A stretch of DNA of 64,000 nucleotides from JARRLC01 sp050290865 (GCA_050290865.1 JBNKIW010000005.1:1-64000), one strand, 5' to 3'; counted from the stretch's first letter, positions 39,581 through 47,265 are shown. Program-made: numbers and translations. The notes: a model not told the origin generated them from the sequence alone.

Positions 39581-40425
39581 GTTTCGGCTCCTTGAACCCT
39601 GCTCGTCTTCGGCAATTCCTCAATCGGCGCTCCGGCTCGGTGTTCTTGCTGCGCGATCATCGCCGCACCAACGGCCGTCGTTACCTGCGGTACCTTGGGT
39701 GGAACGAAAAGGTCTGTAGCCAGCTCATCTTCGAGCGCTTTGATGAGACCCTTGTTGAGAGCGGGGCCGCCATCAAAAAACACATGGTCGTTCACTTTGA
39801 CGCGCCGCGCCATCTTGGCCAGACGCCTGGCAATAGCAAAATGCGCGCCCGCGACGATTTCGCTCGGGCGTTTCTCCCGGGCCAAGAGTGAAATGATCTC
39901 GGTCTCTGCGAACACGGTACAGGTTGAGTTGATACGGATCGGCACATCCGCCTGAAGCGCCAGATTACCGAGATCGACGACCTCAATTTCAAGAATGCGC
40001 GCCAAGGCTTCGAGAAAGCGCCCGGTTCCGGCTGCGCATTTGTCGTTCATGGAGAAGTTTTTCGTAACGCCAAGTTCATCGATGCCGATAACCTTGGTAT
40101 CCTGTCCTCCGATATTGATGATCGTGCGGACCGTTAGCCCGGCTTCATTGCCATACCAGACGGCGCCTCTCACATTTGCCGTTATTTCAGAGACAGTGCT
40201 GTCCGCGAATTTGACCAGCCTGCGTCCGTAGCCGGTTGCCGTGACGTGCTTGATGTCGTCTGCGTCAAGCCCAAGTGTCCGGCGAACATTGTCGAGCAAT
40301 TGGAACGCACTGTCGTTACAGTGAACGCATGCGGGTTGAACTTTGTAGCCGAGCACGTTTGTCTCGTCGGCTATTGCGACTTTGATAGTGGATGATCCCA
40401 CATCTATGCCGGCAAAACAGTTCAT
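39559..40425 (-). CDS. ATP-dependent activase/reductase of the HgdC/BadF (DCCP-R) family
   Basis: This ASKHA-fold homodimer uses ATP to push one electron at very low potential onto a partner protein. FAGIDVGSSTIKVAI (4-18) is the phosphate-1 loop, and INIGGQDTKVIGI the phosphate-2 region. C130 (NDKCAAGTG) and C169 (STCTVFAE) are the two cysteines that, from each subunit, hold the bridging [4Fe-4S] cluster in known family members. The start at 40425 is 2 bases after the partner gene. The C-terminus has an extra CxxC (C283, C286) not usual for the family. Residue numbering is from ATG 40425. Confidence 0.9.
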   Translation of the reverse strand: MNCFAGIDVGSSTIKVAIADETNVLGYKVQPACVHCNDSAFQLLDNVRRTLGLDADDIKHVTATGYGRRLVKFADSTVSEITANVRGAVWYGNEAGLTVRTIINIGGQDTKVIGIDELGVTKNFSMNDKCAAGTGRFLEALARILEIEVVDLGNLALQADVPIRINSTCTVFAETEIISLLAREKRPSEIVAGAHFAIARRLAKMARRVKVNDHVFFDGGPALNKGLIKALEDELATDLFVPPKVPQVTTAVGAAMIAQQEHRAGAPIEELPKTSRVQGAETCQTCPQ

Positions 40426-40427
40426 TC

Positions 40428-41714
40428 TTACCTTGTCCTTCTCTTCAGCGTTTCCGTGAATGCTTCGATTCTTGTTCTCAACTGCTCTATGTCCTGAGGC
40501 GCGTAGTCCGTTTCCACCTTGAGCATTGGAATGCCCTTGTCCTGCAACAGGGCTTCTATTGTCTTCATCTCGATATCGAAAGGGTGACACCCCTTGAGCA
40601 CGTGATAGATCACCCCTTCGACCTGATAGTCGTCAACCAGCCGCAGGATACGGTCTCGCCGCTCGGTCGTGGTCGAGAAAGTCGGACAGGAGCATGGCAG
40701 CATGTACCGGTCGGCAATAGCGTGCAGCATGTCGGAGAGCGTTCCTTCATCGACCGAAACCATGTCACTCAAATAGCGGCCGGACGTGCAGAACTCGTCG
40801 GCAACGAGAACCGCGCCGAGTTCCTCGATGATGGTCGGGATTTTCCAGTTGGGGAATATGATCGGAGAGCCGGTGAGCATGAGACGCACCGCGTTCGGTT
40901 TGGCGGCGTAATGCCTGTTCTCGACGCGACTCTCAAGTTCATCGTTCAGTCGCGAGAGCGCCTCGGTCCAGGGCTCGACCTCGTCATAGAAGTAGGCGTT
41001 GAGAACTTCGAGTGCGTCACGGCCGTGGATAACCGCCGGGATCGCTTTGCGGACGTTCTGGAAGCGGTGGACTTCGAGCTGGGCCCGCTGGACGCGTCTG
41101 ATCGCATCCCGCAACCTCTTGCGGTTTATGCTGGTGCCGGTAAGCTTTTCCAGCGACTGCTTGAACCGTTTGATCTCGTCGAGCCAGAAGTTCCGCGACG
41201 TCTCCAGTTCTTTGATGCGCGGCAGCGCGAGCATGTGAACATCGTGATGCTCCGCCAGCATCTCGCCGATCTTCAGTTTCCAGTCGCAGCTCGCGGGCAG
41301 AGCGACCATGCTGCATTTTTGATAGAAGTCGAGGATTGGTAATACGGAGAAGCCTATCTCCGACTTGATCGTTGGGCAGGCAATATCCGGCAAATAATCC
41401 TCGCCGATCTCAATGCTTTCATAAGCTCCGGCGCAAAGGCGAACGGGACGGGCCCCGCAGGCGTAGATCAATTCTTCCGGCACGAATACGCAATAGGTGC
41501 CGACCATTTGCCGGCCGTCCTCGATCTTCACGACATCCTTGCCGCCATGAATGAAGGCCTTAAAGATGCGATCGAAATACGCCATGTTGGCAGGGCGGGT
41601 TCGATCTTCATCGAGACCGTCAAAGATCTCACGGACGGTCATGTCGAGGTGGACGCGAACCTTGTTGGCGAGTCTTTCTTTCTTGCCCGGGTTATTTCGT
41701 TCCTGGAAATTCAT
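40428..41714 (-). CDS. BcrC/HgdB-family protein, putative double-cubane cluster protein
   Basis: The 428-residue sequence belongs to the 2-hydroxyacyl-CoA dehydratase / benzoyl-CoA reductase group, whose single-gene members include double-cubane [8Fe-9S] proteins and E. coli YjiM. Ten cysteines are present: 75, 86, 94, 113, 134, 143, 309, 341, 343 and 376. C75 (VGTYCVF), C113 (DIACPTIK), C143 (LPASCDW), C309 (DEFCTSG), C343 (LPCSCPT) and C376 (LKGCHPFD) are plausible cluster ligands, three per half. It is encoded singly with its activase, unlike the two-subunit dehydratases. The natural substrate is unknown. Its start overlaps the NapH-like gene stop as ATGA. Confidence 0.85.
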   Translation of the reverse strand: MNFQERNNPGKKERLANKVRVHLDMTVREIFDGLDEDRTRPANMAYFDRIFKAFIHGGKDVVKIEDGRQMVGTYCVFVPEELIYACGARPVRLCAGAYESIEIGEDYLPDIACPTIKSEIGFSVLPILDFYQKCSMVALPASCDWKLKIGEMLAEHHDVHMLALPRIKELETSRNFWLDEIKRFKQSLEKLTGTSINRKRLRDAIRRVQRAQLEVHRFQNVRKAIPAVIHGRDALEVLNAYFYDEVEPWTEALSRLNDELESRVENRHYAAKPNAVRLMLTGSPIIFPNWKIPTIIEELGAVLVADEFCTSGRYLSDMVSVDEGTLSDMLHAIADRYMLPCSCPTFSTTTERRDRILRLVDDYQVEGVIYHVLKGCHPFDIEMKTIEALLQDKGIPMLKVETDYAPQDIEQLRTRIEAFTETLKRRTR

Positions 41715-42661
41715 CGGTGTTCCATTCCCCTGGTTGCTTTCTCCTGCCGCTTCAGAAAGCCATCTTCGCTTGCCCGGAGGATTGGAATACCGGCGAGCGT
41801 GGCTGCGAGCGCCTTGTTCTCAGGGCAAGACTCGACACAGCGCAAACACAGGATACAGTCCTGCGTAACGAGATTCTTCTTCACCTTCTCTTCCTCGATG
41901 GCGCGGATCTCCATTGGGCAGGCGCGGTAGCAGTTGCCGCAGCGGGTGCATCGTTGACCGTCTTTCTTGAGGGATACGAGACCGGCTTTGTCGAACAGTG
42001 ACAAGAATGCAAGCATCGGGCAGTAGGAACAAAGGAAACGGCGCTTGATGAACGAGACAGTGAAGAAAAGCCCGACGAGCAGTATGGCTATTGTTGTCAG
42101 GATCAAGCCGGGTGTGCTTGAGAAGTCGATATGAAATTCACTGAAACTCCCTTTGAGCAACGGCATTAAAGGTCGCGCCGGACACATCTGGCAAAACGGC
42201 GCGGTCCACTCGCGCGATAAGCCAAGATTGCCGATCGCGAGCGGAACAAGGATCAGGAAAGCCAAGAGAAGATATTTAACGGAACGGTAGCGTTTGCTCG
42301 TAATCCAGGTAAGCCGCGACAGATCAACATTGAACAGATTGCGCAGCTTCGTCATCAGATCTTGCAGAAATCCAAACGGGCAGACCCAGCCGCACCAGGC
42401 TTTATTGAGCACGATCGTCAGGAGCGACGCGGTACCGATGAGAACAAGCAGGCTCAGACCCGCCCCGCTGAGAAACGCTGTCAGAGGCCGCGCCAGTTGA
42501 TGCTGGAGGCTGATAAGAAAACAGCTGCCGCCGTTGCCCTCGACAAACACGCAGGAAAATGTCGGCAGCCTGACACCAAGGTCAAATGCGAAAGAGCCGC
42601 CGTAGACGAGCAGGACAAAGCAGATCAACTGGACGATGAACCGGAGCCGCTGAACACTCAT
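41711..42661 (-). CDS. NapH-like membrane polyferredoxin
   Basis: The 316-residue protein has about five membrane helices and a cytoplasmic ferredoxin domain. WCGWVCPFGFLQDL, FCQMCPARPL and FLCSYCPMLA are the cysteine-proline motifs typical of NapH/CcoG/NosR-type proteins. Two full [4Fe-4S] motifs follow: CTRCGNCYRACP and CILCLRCVESCP. It probably draws electrons from the quinol pool or a periplasmic donor and delivers them to a cytoplasmic acceptor. Here the likely acceptor is the activase/double-cubane pair immediately downstream (inference). The ATG at 42661 overlaps the preceding stop as ATGA. Confidence 0.87.
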   Translation of the reverse strand: MSVQRLRFIVQLICFVLLVYGGSFAFDLGVRLPTFSCVFVEGNGGSCFLISLQHQLARPLTAFLSGAGLSLLVLIGTASLLTIVLNKAWCGWVCPFGFLQDLMTKLRNLFNVDLSRLTWITSKRYRSVKYLLLAFLILVPLAIGNLGLSREWTAPFCQMCPARPLMPLLKGSFSEFHIDFSSTPGLILTTIAILLVGLFFTVSFIKRRFLCSYCPMLAFLSLFDKAGLVSLKKDGQRCTRCGNCYRACPMEIRAIEEEKVKKNLVTQDCILCLRCVESCPENKALAATLAGIPILRASEDGFLKRQEKATRGMEHR

Positions 42662-43758
42662 GCCTTGTTTCTCCGGCCTGTGCGATGGAGGATGATCGCC
42701 GCGCCGACGATGAGGACGGTGAAGGTCATGACCAGGAAAGCAACGTATTTGCTTTCCCATTCATTGCTGTCCGGAAAGACCCGCATCGACAGTGTTGCCA
42801 CATACTTCTCGTGCTCATAGGCGGAACCTCCCAGATCTCCAGGGCTGATTTCGGTTTGCTCTGCCTGGAGCATGTAGAGGGTAGATTTCCGCGTATCGAA
42901 AACGCCGCGCTGGAAATCTTCCTTTATGAGGGTGAATTCGGCCTCTCCCCTTTCATCCGTCGCAAGTTTCTTGTGCCAGTTTTCCGAAGTGGTCAGAGTG
43001 ACCGGGGCGTAGACGACCGGATTTCCCTTGTAGAGGACGCGCACGCGCAATCTGTGCCCGGCTCTCGTGCGAAAGCGATGGCGCTCACTGTCATAGAGCC
43101 GGATGATTTCAAAGATGGGTTTGCCAATGTGAAACCCGGGACGAGGAGATGAATCGCGCGGCTGCGTCTCGGGCTTGTCGCCGTGAGACATAAAACTGTA
43201 GTAAGTATAAAGATGCCGGCGAGTGCCATCTGCGACATAATTGCCGTTATAACCGACCAGCCGATAGTTGCCTCCCGTCTGGCGGGGAAGCTCAACGCGA
43301 TACCGCCCGCGTTTCTTTTGCGGTTCTACTGGTATGAGTCCGTTGTCGGGCAACTCAAGCCAGAACCGTGTTCCGGAAATGGTTGGTTCGGATAGGTCGG
43401 CTTCGGTATAAGGGAAGACACCCGCCCGCACGATAGCTCTGTGCACACGGTACGTGCCACGCTCCGCATCCCTTCGGTTGCCCGCTCGTCTTGCGCCCTC
43501 CCTCCTGATGGCGGCGGAAGGTTCCTGCGCAGCTCCGGGGCGCCCGCGCTGCTCACTTCCCCCATGTCTGCCGGAAGTGCGGGCTTCAGAGCTGCGGGGT
43601 GCGGCGGTCTTCTTCTTCCACGTCCGCCCATAGTCACGGGACACCGGCTCGATCCAGATAACGCTATCATCGGCTAAGACGTCTGTTGCCATTCCTGGTG
43701 CTATCTGGAGCAACCCAGCGGCGATGAAAGACAGAGTGGTCAAAGAAAACCGCAGCAT
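42658..43758 (-). CDS. DUF4198-like periplasmic protein with C-terminal membrane anchor
   Basis: A signal peptide (about 1-25) is followed by a basic, low-complexity region (about 45-100) that looks disordered. An Ig-like/DUF4198-type domain comes next (GNPVVYAPVTLTTSENW, then TDERGEAEFTL). A C-terminal helix (VAFLVMTFTVLIVGAAII) and a basic tail (HRTGRRNKA) anchor it in the inner membrane. DUF4198 proteins often accompany nickel or cobalt uptake systems. The ATG at 43758 is chosen because GGGGTGA stands before it; a GTG two codons upstream is possible. It lies 8 bases after the receptor stop. Confidence 0.75.
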   Translation of the reverse strand: MLRFSLTTLSFIAAGLLQIAPGMATDVLADDSVIWIEPVSRDYGRTWKKKTAAPRSSEARTSGRHGGSEQRGRPGAAQEPSAAIRREGARRAGNRRDAERGTYRVHRAIVRAGVFPYTEADLSEPTISGTRFWLELPDNGLIPVEPQKKRGRYRVELPRQTGGNYRLVGYNGNYVADGTRRHLYTYYSFMSHGDKPETQPRDSSPRPGFHIGKPIFEIIRLYDSERHRFRTRAGHRLRVRVLYKGNPVVYAPVTLTTSENWHKKLATDERGEAEFTLIKEDFQRGVFDTRKSTLYMLQAEQTEISPGDLGGSAYEHEKYVATLSMRVFPDSNEWESKYVAFLVMTFTVLIVGAAIILHRTGRRNKA

Positions 43759-43766
43759 GTTCACCC

Positions 43767-45869
43767 CTAGAACTTGTATCTGGTGCCAACGGTGAAAGAA
43801 CGCGCTTCGCCCGGCGTGTATTTCCTGCCGCTGTAGCTACTGTGGGATACACCGTCTGCGTATTTGACGTCGGTCAGGTTTCGCACCTGTCCCCAAAACG
43901 TCCACGGACCGTCTTCGTAGTCGACCTTCAGGTGCCAGAGGGCCGGGCGTTGATACTTGCCGTTGGGGTCGTTATTTGCGTTGCTGGTGTAGAACTCCGA
44001 GATATGATCCACTTCGAGTTCCACGTCGAGACCGGCAATCGGCGTTACGGTTACCCGCGCATTCAAATGGTGAAGCGGGGAGTCGGCGACATAGTTTCCT
44101 GAGTAGTCGGTGCCCTGATCGACAAAGTCGGTATATTTGTTCACCGCGTAGGTATAGGCCGCGTCGAAACGCAACATGTCGTTCGGCTTAACATAGAACG
44201 ATGCTTCCAGTCCTTGCCCTTGTACCTCACCGGCATTGACGAAGACGCGATCCACAAGGGGGTTCCCCTCATCCCTGTCAACGCCCACAACCATGTTGGC
44301 AATATCGGTGTGATAGAGCGTTAGGTCATAGCCGAACACACCTTCTGCGAGCGTACCGCGCAAGCCCACGGAATAGTTCTTGGCTGTTTCGGGGTCGAGG
44401 TTGGGGTCAGCGTTGTAGCCAGAATACCCGCCCCGCGTGCTGTAAGTGACTGAGCTGGTGAACAAACGTGAGCGGCTAGGCGCGACGAATGCTTCGCCAT
44501 AACCGAGCCAGAGCGTTTGGTCCTCATTCAGAGCAAAACTGACACCCGCCTTTTTACTCAGGTTTCGAAATTCCGACTCGAGAGTGCCCTTATTTTCATA
44601 TTCCTCATCGGGCGTGTTGTCATCGGGCCGCTTATCGGTGCCAGTGTATTCAATGTAGTCATAACGCCCACCCAGCGTGATCTCAGCCCATTTCACCGGC
44701 GAGAATTGGTACTGCGCGAACGGAGAACCAGCGATTGCAAGCAGGTTCCAGTCTGTTTCGAGAGGTCCAGGCTGGGTGTTTACATGGTTTTCCCATTGGT
44801 AACTTTTCTCACGGAGATCACTGTATTGCAGGTCGCTTCCCACAACGAGTTTCGAGGAGAGGAAATCGAATTTCCGCTGATATTGCGCCGCCAGATTGTG
44901 ATCGATCGACTCTTCGTCGATATATCCGCTCTTGTAGGACAGGGCTGTGGGGCCCTCGGCGTTGCTCTTGCGGGCGGAATAGTCGATCTTGCCGCTGGCT
45001 GTGTCGCTGAACTGGTGCTCGAGGCTGCCGGAGAGGGTTATGAAACGATTGTCTTCGTAGGCGTCCGTGATCGTCGCCTGACGCCAGTTCGCTTCATACT
45101 CCTTGGCTTTCAAACTACCGGGCTGTTCATCCCATTTTTCTTGGTACTCGCCTCTGACCGTCAGTTTCGTATCGGGCGATGCCTGCCATACCCCCTTCGC
45201 CGAAAGGGCTTTCTCCTCTTTTGCCGTGCGGTCGCGCCAGCCGTCCGATGTTATGAAATTGCCGTTCAGCATATAGCCGAACGCATCCATCGTGCCCCCA
45301 GCCGTAAATCCGGAGCGCACGCGTCCCCATGAGCCACCCTCGGCCCAGACGCTATATTCCGGGTCCAGCGGCGGATCCTTGGTAATGATGTTGATGACAC
45401 CGCCAACGGCGTTGCTGCCATAAAGGGCTGAAGCGGGGCCCCTGATGATCTCAACACGTTCGATATCCCAGCGGTTGACCTCATCCAGTGCGCTCGTATA
45501 GCCGCGGCCAAACGGACGCATTTGCATGCCATCTCGAAGATTGACGGTGTAGTTCTTGCCTCCGAAAGGAAAACGCAGGTTCCGGCCAAGACTATTTCCA
45601 GGAATACGTGTCAGAAGCTCCTTGCGCGCATCAACGAATTTAACCTTCTGGACTTCCTCCGGCGTGACCACAGTGATGGCGTTTGGCGTCTTCTTTAGCT
45701 GCTCGCTGACACGCGATCCTGTTACGATGATCGTGTCGAGCCATGTCGTATTGTCGAAGACGTCCTGCGCAAGAACAGGCGAAACACCCGCCACGGCGAG
45801 GTATGCGCCCACACTCGCGAATGTTGCGAACAGAAACTCTCCGAACTTCCCAGTCTGAATTGTTGTCAT
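43767..45869 (-). CDS. TonB-dependent outer-membrane receptor
   Basis: This first gene of the operon encodes a 700-residue receptor with a signal peptide (about 1-35, ending VLA). A plug domain follows, with the TonB-box-like DTIIVTG (about 45-51) and the plug signature IERVEIIRGPASALYGSNAVGG. A 22-strand-type barrel ends in the aromatic residue F700 (GTRYKF), needed for outer-membrane insertion. The ligand cannot be read. The upstream region has a nested hairpin and an FNR-like site. Confidence 0.93.
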   Translation of the reverse strand: MTTIQTGKFGEFLFATFASVGAYLAVAGVSPVLAQDVFDNTTWLDTIIVTGSRVSEQLKKTPNAITVVTPEEVQKVKFVDARKELLTRIPGNSLGRNLRFPFGGKNYTVNLRDGMQMRPFGRGYTSALDEVNRWDIERVEIIRGPASALYGSNAVGGVINIITKDPPLDPEYSVWAEGGSWGRVRSGFTAGGTMDAFGYMLNGNFITSDGWRDRTAKEEKALSAKGVWQASPDTKLTVRGEYQEKWDEQPGSLKAKEYEANWRQATITDAYEDNRFITLSGSLEHQFSDTASGKIDYSARKSNAEGPTALSYKSGYIDEESIDHNLAAQYQRKFDFLSSKLVVGSDLQYSDLREKSYQWENHVNTQPGPLETDWNLLAIAGSPFAQYQFSPVKWAEITLGGRYDYIEYTGTDKRPDDNTPDEEYENKGTLESEFRNLSKKAGVSFALNEDQTLWLGYGEAFVAPSRSRLFTSSVTYSTRGGYSGYNADPNLDPETAKNYSVGLRGTLAEGVFGYDLTLYHTDIANMVVGVDRDEGNPLVDRVFVNAGEVQGQGLEASFYVKPNDMLRFDAAYTYAVNKYTDFVDQGTDYSGNYVADSPLHHLNARVTVTPIAGLDVELEVDHISEFYTSNANNDPNGKYQRPALWHLKVDYEDGPWTFWGQVRNLTDVKYADGVSHSSYSGRKYTPGEARSFTVGTRYKF

Positions 45870-45891
45870 TTCCCCATACTCACTCTCTAGT

Positions 45892-45948
45892 CATTGCGGC
45901 ATCGTGCCAACGATACTCAGTCAGCGTGCTTGAATGTTACCCGCAATG
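45892..45948 (-). promoter_or_regulatory. Nested hairpin in the receptor mRNA leader
   Basis: On the minus strand CATTGCGG and CCGCAATG (plus positions 45941-45948 and 45892-45899) form a perfect 8-base outer stem. Within it ATCGT and ACGAT form a 5-base hairpin with a TGGC loop (45901-45914). The 3' arm ends about 22 bases before the receptor ATG, close to its ribosome-binding site. This could be a translational control structure. It does not match any riboswitch I can recognise. Confidence 0.5.
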
Positions 45949-46096
45949 CCCCCACAAATCCGCGCAGCAAGGCGCATTCATCCCTTTGCCCAAAGCACTG
46001 CTTCGGACACGCAAGAAGGCAGGTAAGATCGCTCAAAGCTTCAGATCATGCTGATCGCGACGTCTGCTGCAGGTCTACAGACACGGCCCATCCCCT

Positions 46097-46110
46097 TAGA
46101 TCCCGATCAA
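46097..46110 (-). promoter_or_regulatory. Candidate FNR/FixK-type operator
   Basis: The minus strand reads TTGATCGGGATCTA, matching TTGA-N6-TCAA at seven of eight fixed positions. It lies about 230 bases upstream of the receptor start. Oxygen-responsive control would suit an operon whose products bear oxygen-sensitive Fe-S clusters. The match is by eye and could occur by chance. Confidence 0.3.
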
Positions 46111-46368
46111 ATGCTCACTGGGAGCTCGATTGCCTCGGGGTATGCGAAGACCTTGAGTGGGACCATGCAGCCTGGCGGCCCGGAACACTTCGCCCTGATC
46201 GCGGCGACTGACGGCATGCGCATTGGACCGATCGCCACAACCGCGGCAAGGGAAGGCCGGAAAGGGAAGAAACCGTATGGCCTTTGGTCCAAGAGAAGCC
46301 GTTGCAGTTTGCACGTCTACTGCAATGACACTGCTTGCTGATCAGTGGAACGAAATGCGGACCGGATT

Positions 46369-46764
46369 TCAGGCAAAGGCTGGGGGCGCACGCGCCGTGC
46401 GGCTGCCGGGAAGGAATTGGCTGATAATATGGACTTCAGCCGCTGAGGAGAACGAAGCGACATTAGCCTGCAGCGCATTGATTGACGCCGCAGCATCGTT
46501 CTCAGGGAGTGTTACGCCAACCGAAAAAGCCAAGCAGACAGGACAACTCTTGCGATTCGTCTGCTCATCAGGCGCTTTTTCGCCAGGCTTTGTGTCAAGA
46601 ACCTCAACCCCGTAAAGGGTGCAGATCACCAGAGGAATCGGGAAACCGTTCTCGTCCTCGCCGATGGGAATCAACTGTCCAAGAGGAATGAGGAGCCGTG
46701 TGCACAGAGCCAACAGGGCTAGCGTGACCGCCCACCTGCTCCCTGTTGCACGAAAATACCTCAT
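46369..46764 (-). CDS. DUF2946-like small membrane-associated protein
   Basis: From the ATG at 46764 the product is 131 residues, with an N-terminal hydrophobic helix (about 12-30, ALLALCTRLLIPLG). It has a CPVC motif (KSCPVCLAF) near residue 78 and a C-terminal RTARAPPA stretch. This arrangement is what DUF2946 proteins show; such proteins often sit near copper or other metal transport genes. It is upstream of and on the same strand as the receptor operon. The CPVC could bind a metal. Function is unknown. Confidence 0.65.
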   Translation of the reverse strand: MRYFRATGSRWAVTLALLALCTRLLIPLGQLIPIGEDENGFPIPLVICTLYGVEVLDTKPGEKAPDEQTNRKSCPVCLAFSVGVTLPENDAAASINALQANVASFSSAAEVHIISQFLPGSRTARAPPAFA

Positions 46765-46844
46765 TGCATCCCCACGGTTGCAGCCCATGCCAGCATTTTG
46801 ACCTGCCAAGGCATTCCAGATGCTATTTTCATTGTTTGCCCAGG

Positions 46845-47090
46845 GTCAAGCGGCCCGGCAGGCGTTGCGTCAAACGGCCTCAGGCGCACTCGCGCCACAG
46901 CCCGCCAAAACAACGAGCTGACATCTCCTTCGGCGATCGTCTCGAATGGCGGGCGTTTCATGATCGCGACCAAGGTTGGGTCAATGCTGCGGTGTTCGTT
47001 GAGTTCCTCAAGCGCCTGACTGCTGAAGCGGGTGGTCCGCTTTTTCTCGTCGTCGATCACGGTCCGGCGCATTTTTTGGCGGTGGCGTGA
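46845..47090 (+). pseudogene. Remnant of an IS630-family transposase, frameshifted
   Basis: One frame reads SAIVSNGGRFMI, and a neighbouring frame continues as DQGWVNAAVFVEFLKRL, then GGPLFLVVDHGPAH. Together these match the catalytic core of IS630-type transposases, including the second catalytic aspartate region (FLIVDGHPAH in typical members). The change of frame near 46965 and the absence of both ends show a dead fragment. It forms the right edge of the low-G+C island. Confidence 0.7.
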
Positions 47091-47265
47091 ACGGCGTACG
47101 CCGACCTCGGACTTTCTCCCGGGAGGGCAGGATCAAGCAGCATATCTCATCTGTGCCTCGTCTCGGAAGCCACGCCGCCTCGGCGCGACACTGGAGAATG
47201 CCGCGTTCATGACGTATTCAGTGAGCATTGGCATTCTGTGGGGAACGGTAGAGACAGCTTTTGCC

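Larger units (their letters stand above)
45870..46368. other. Regulatory intergenic region upstream of the receptor operon
   Basis: No protein-coding gene is supported in these 499 bases. A 97-codon plus-strand frame (46048-46341) has no family resemblance. The region holds a nested hairpin 23 bases before the receptor start and an FNR/FixK-like palindrome about 230 bases upstream. It is therefore the probable promoter and leader of the eleven-gene operon. Confidence 0.6.
35761..47090. mobile_element. Putative acquired island carrying the TonB/double-cubane operon
   Basis: The segment begins right after secG with a decayed IS21-type transposase fragment and ends with a decayed IS630-type fragment, both on the plus strand. 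Between them lies an uninterrupted minus-strand operon plus a DUF2946-like gene. Hand counts of single 60-base lines give 27 G+C at 36421 and 30 at 44821, against 40 at 34081 in tpiA. No intact transposase, integrase or direct repeat was seen, so the element is probably fixed. Exact boundaries are uncertain. Confidence 0.6.

Noticed and set aside
40428..41714. Annotation as 2-hydroxyglutaryl-CoA dehydratase
   Set aside because: Only one subunit gene is present and no CoA-transferase or amino-acid fermentation gene is nearby; the family name describes the fold and not a shown reaction.
46048..46341. 97-codon frame upstream of the receptor
   Set aside because: No family resemblance; the region looks regulatory.
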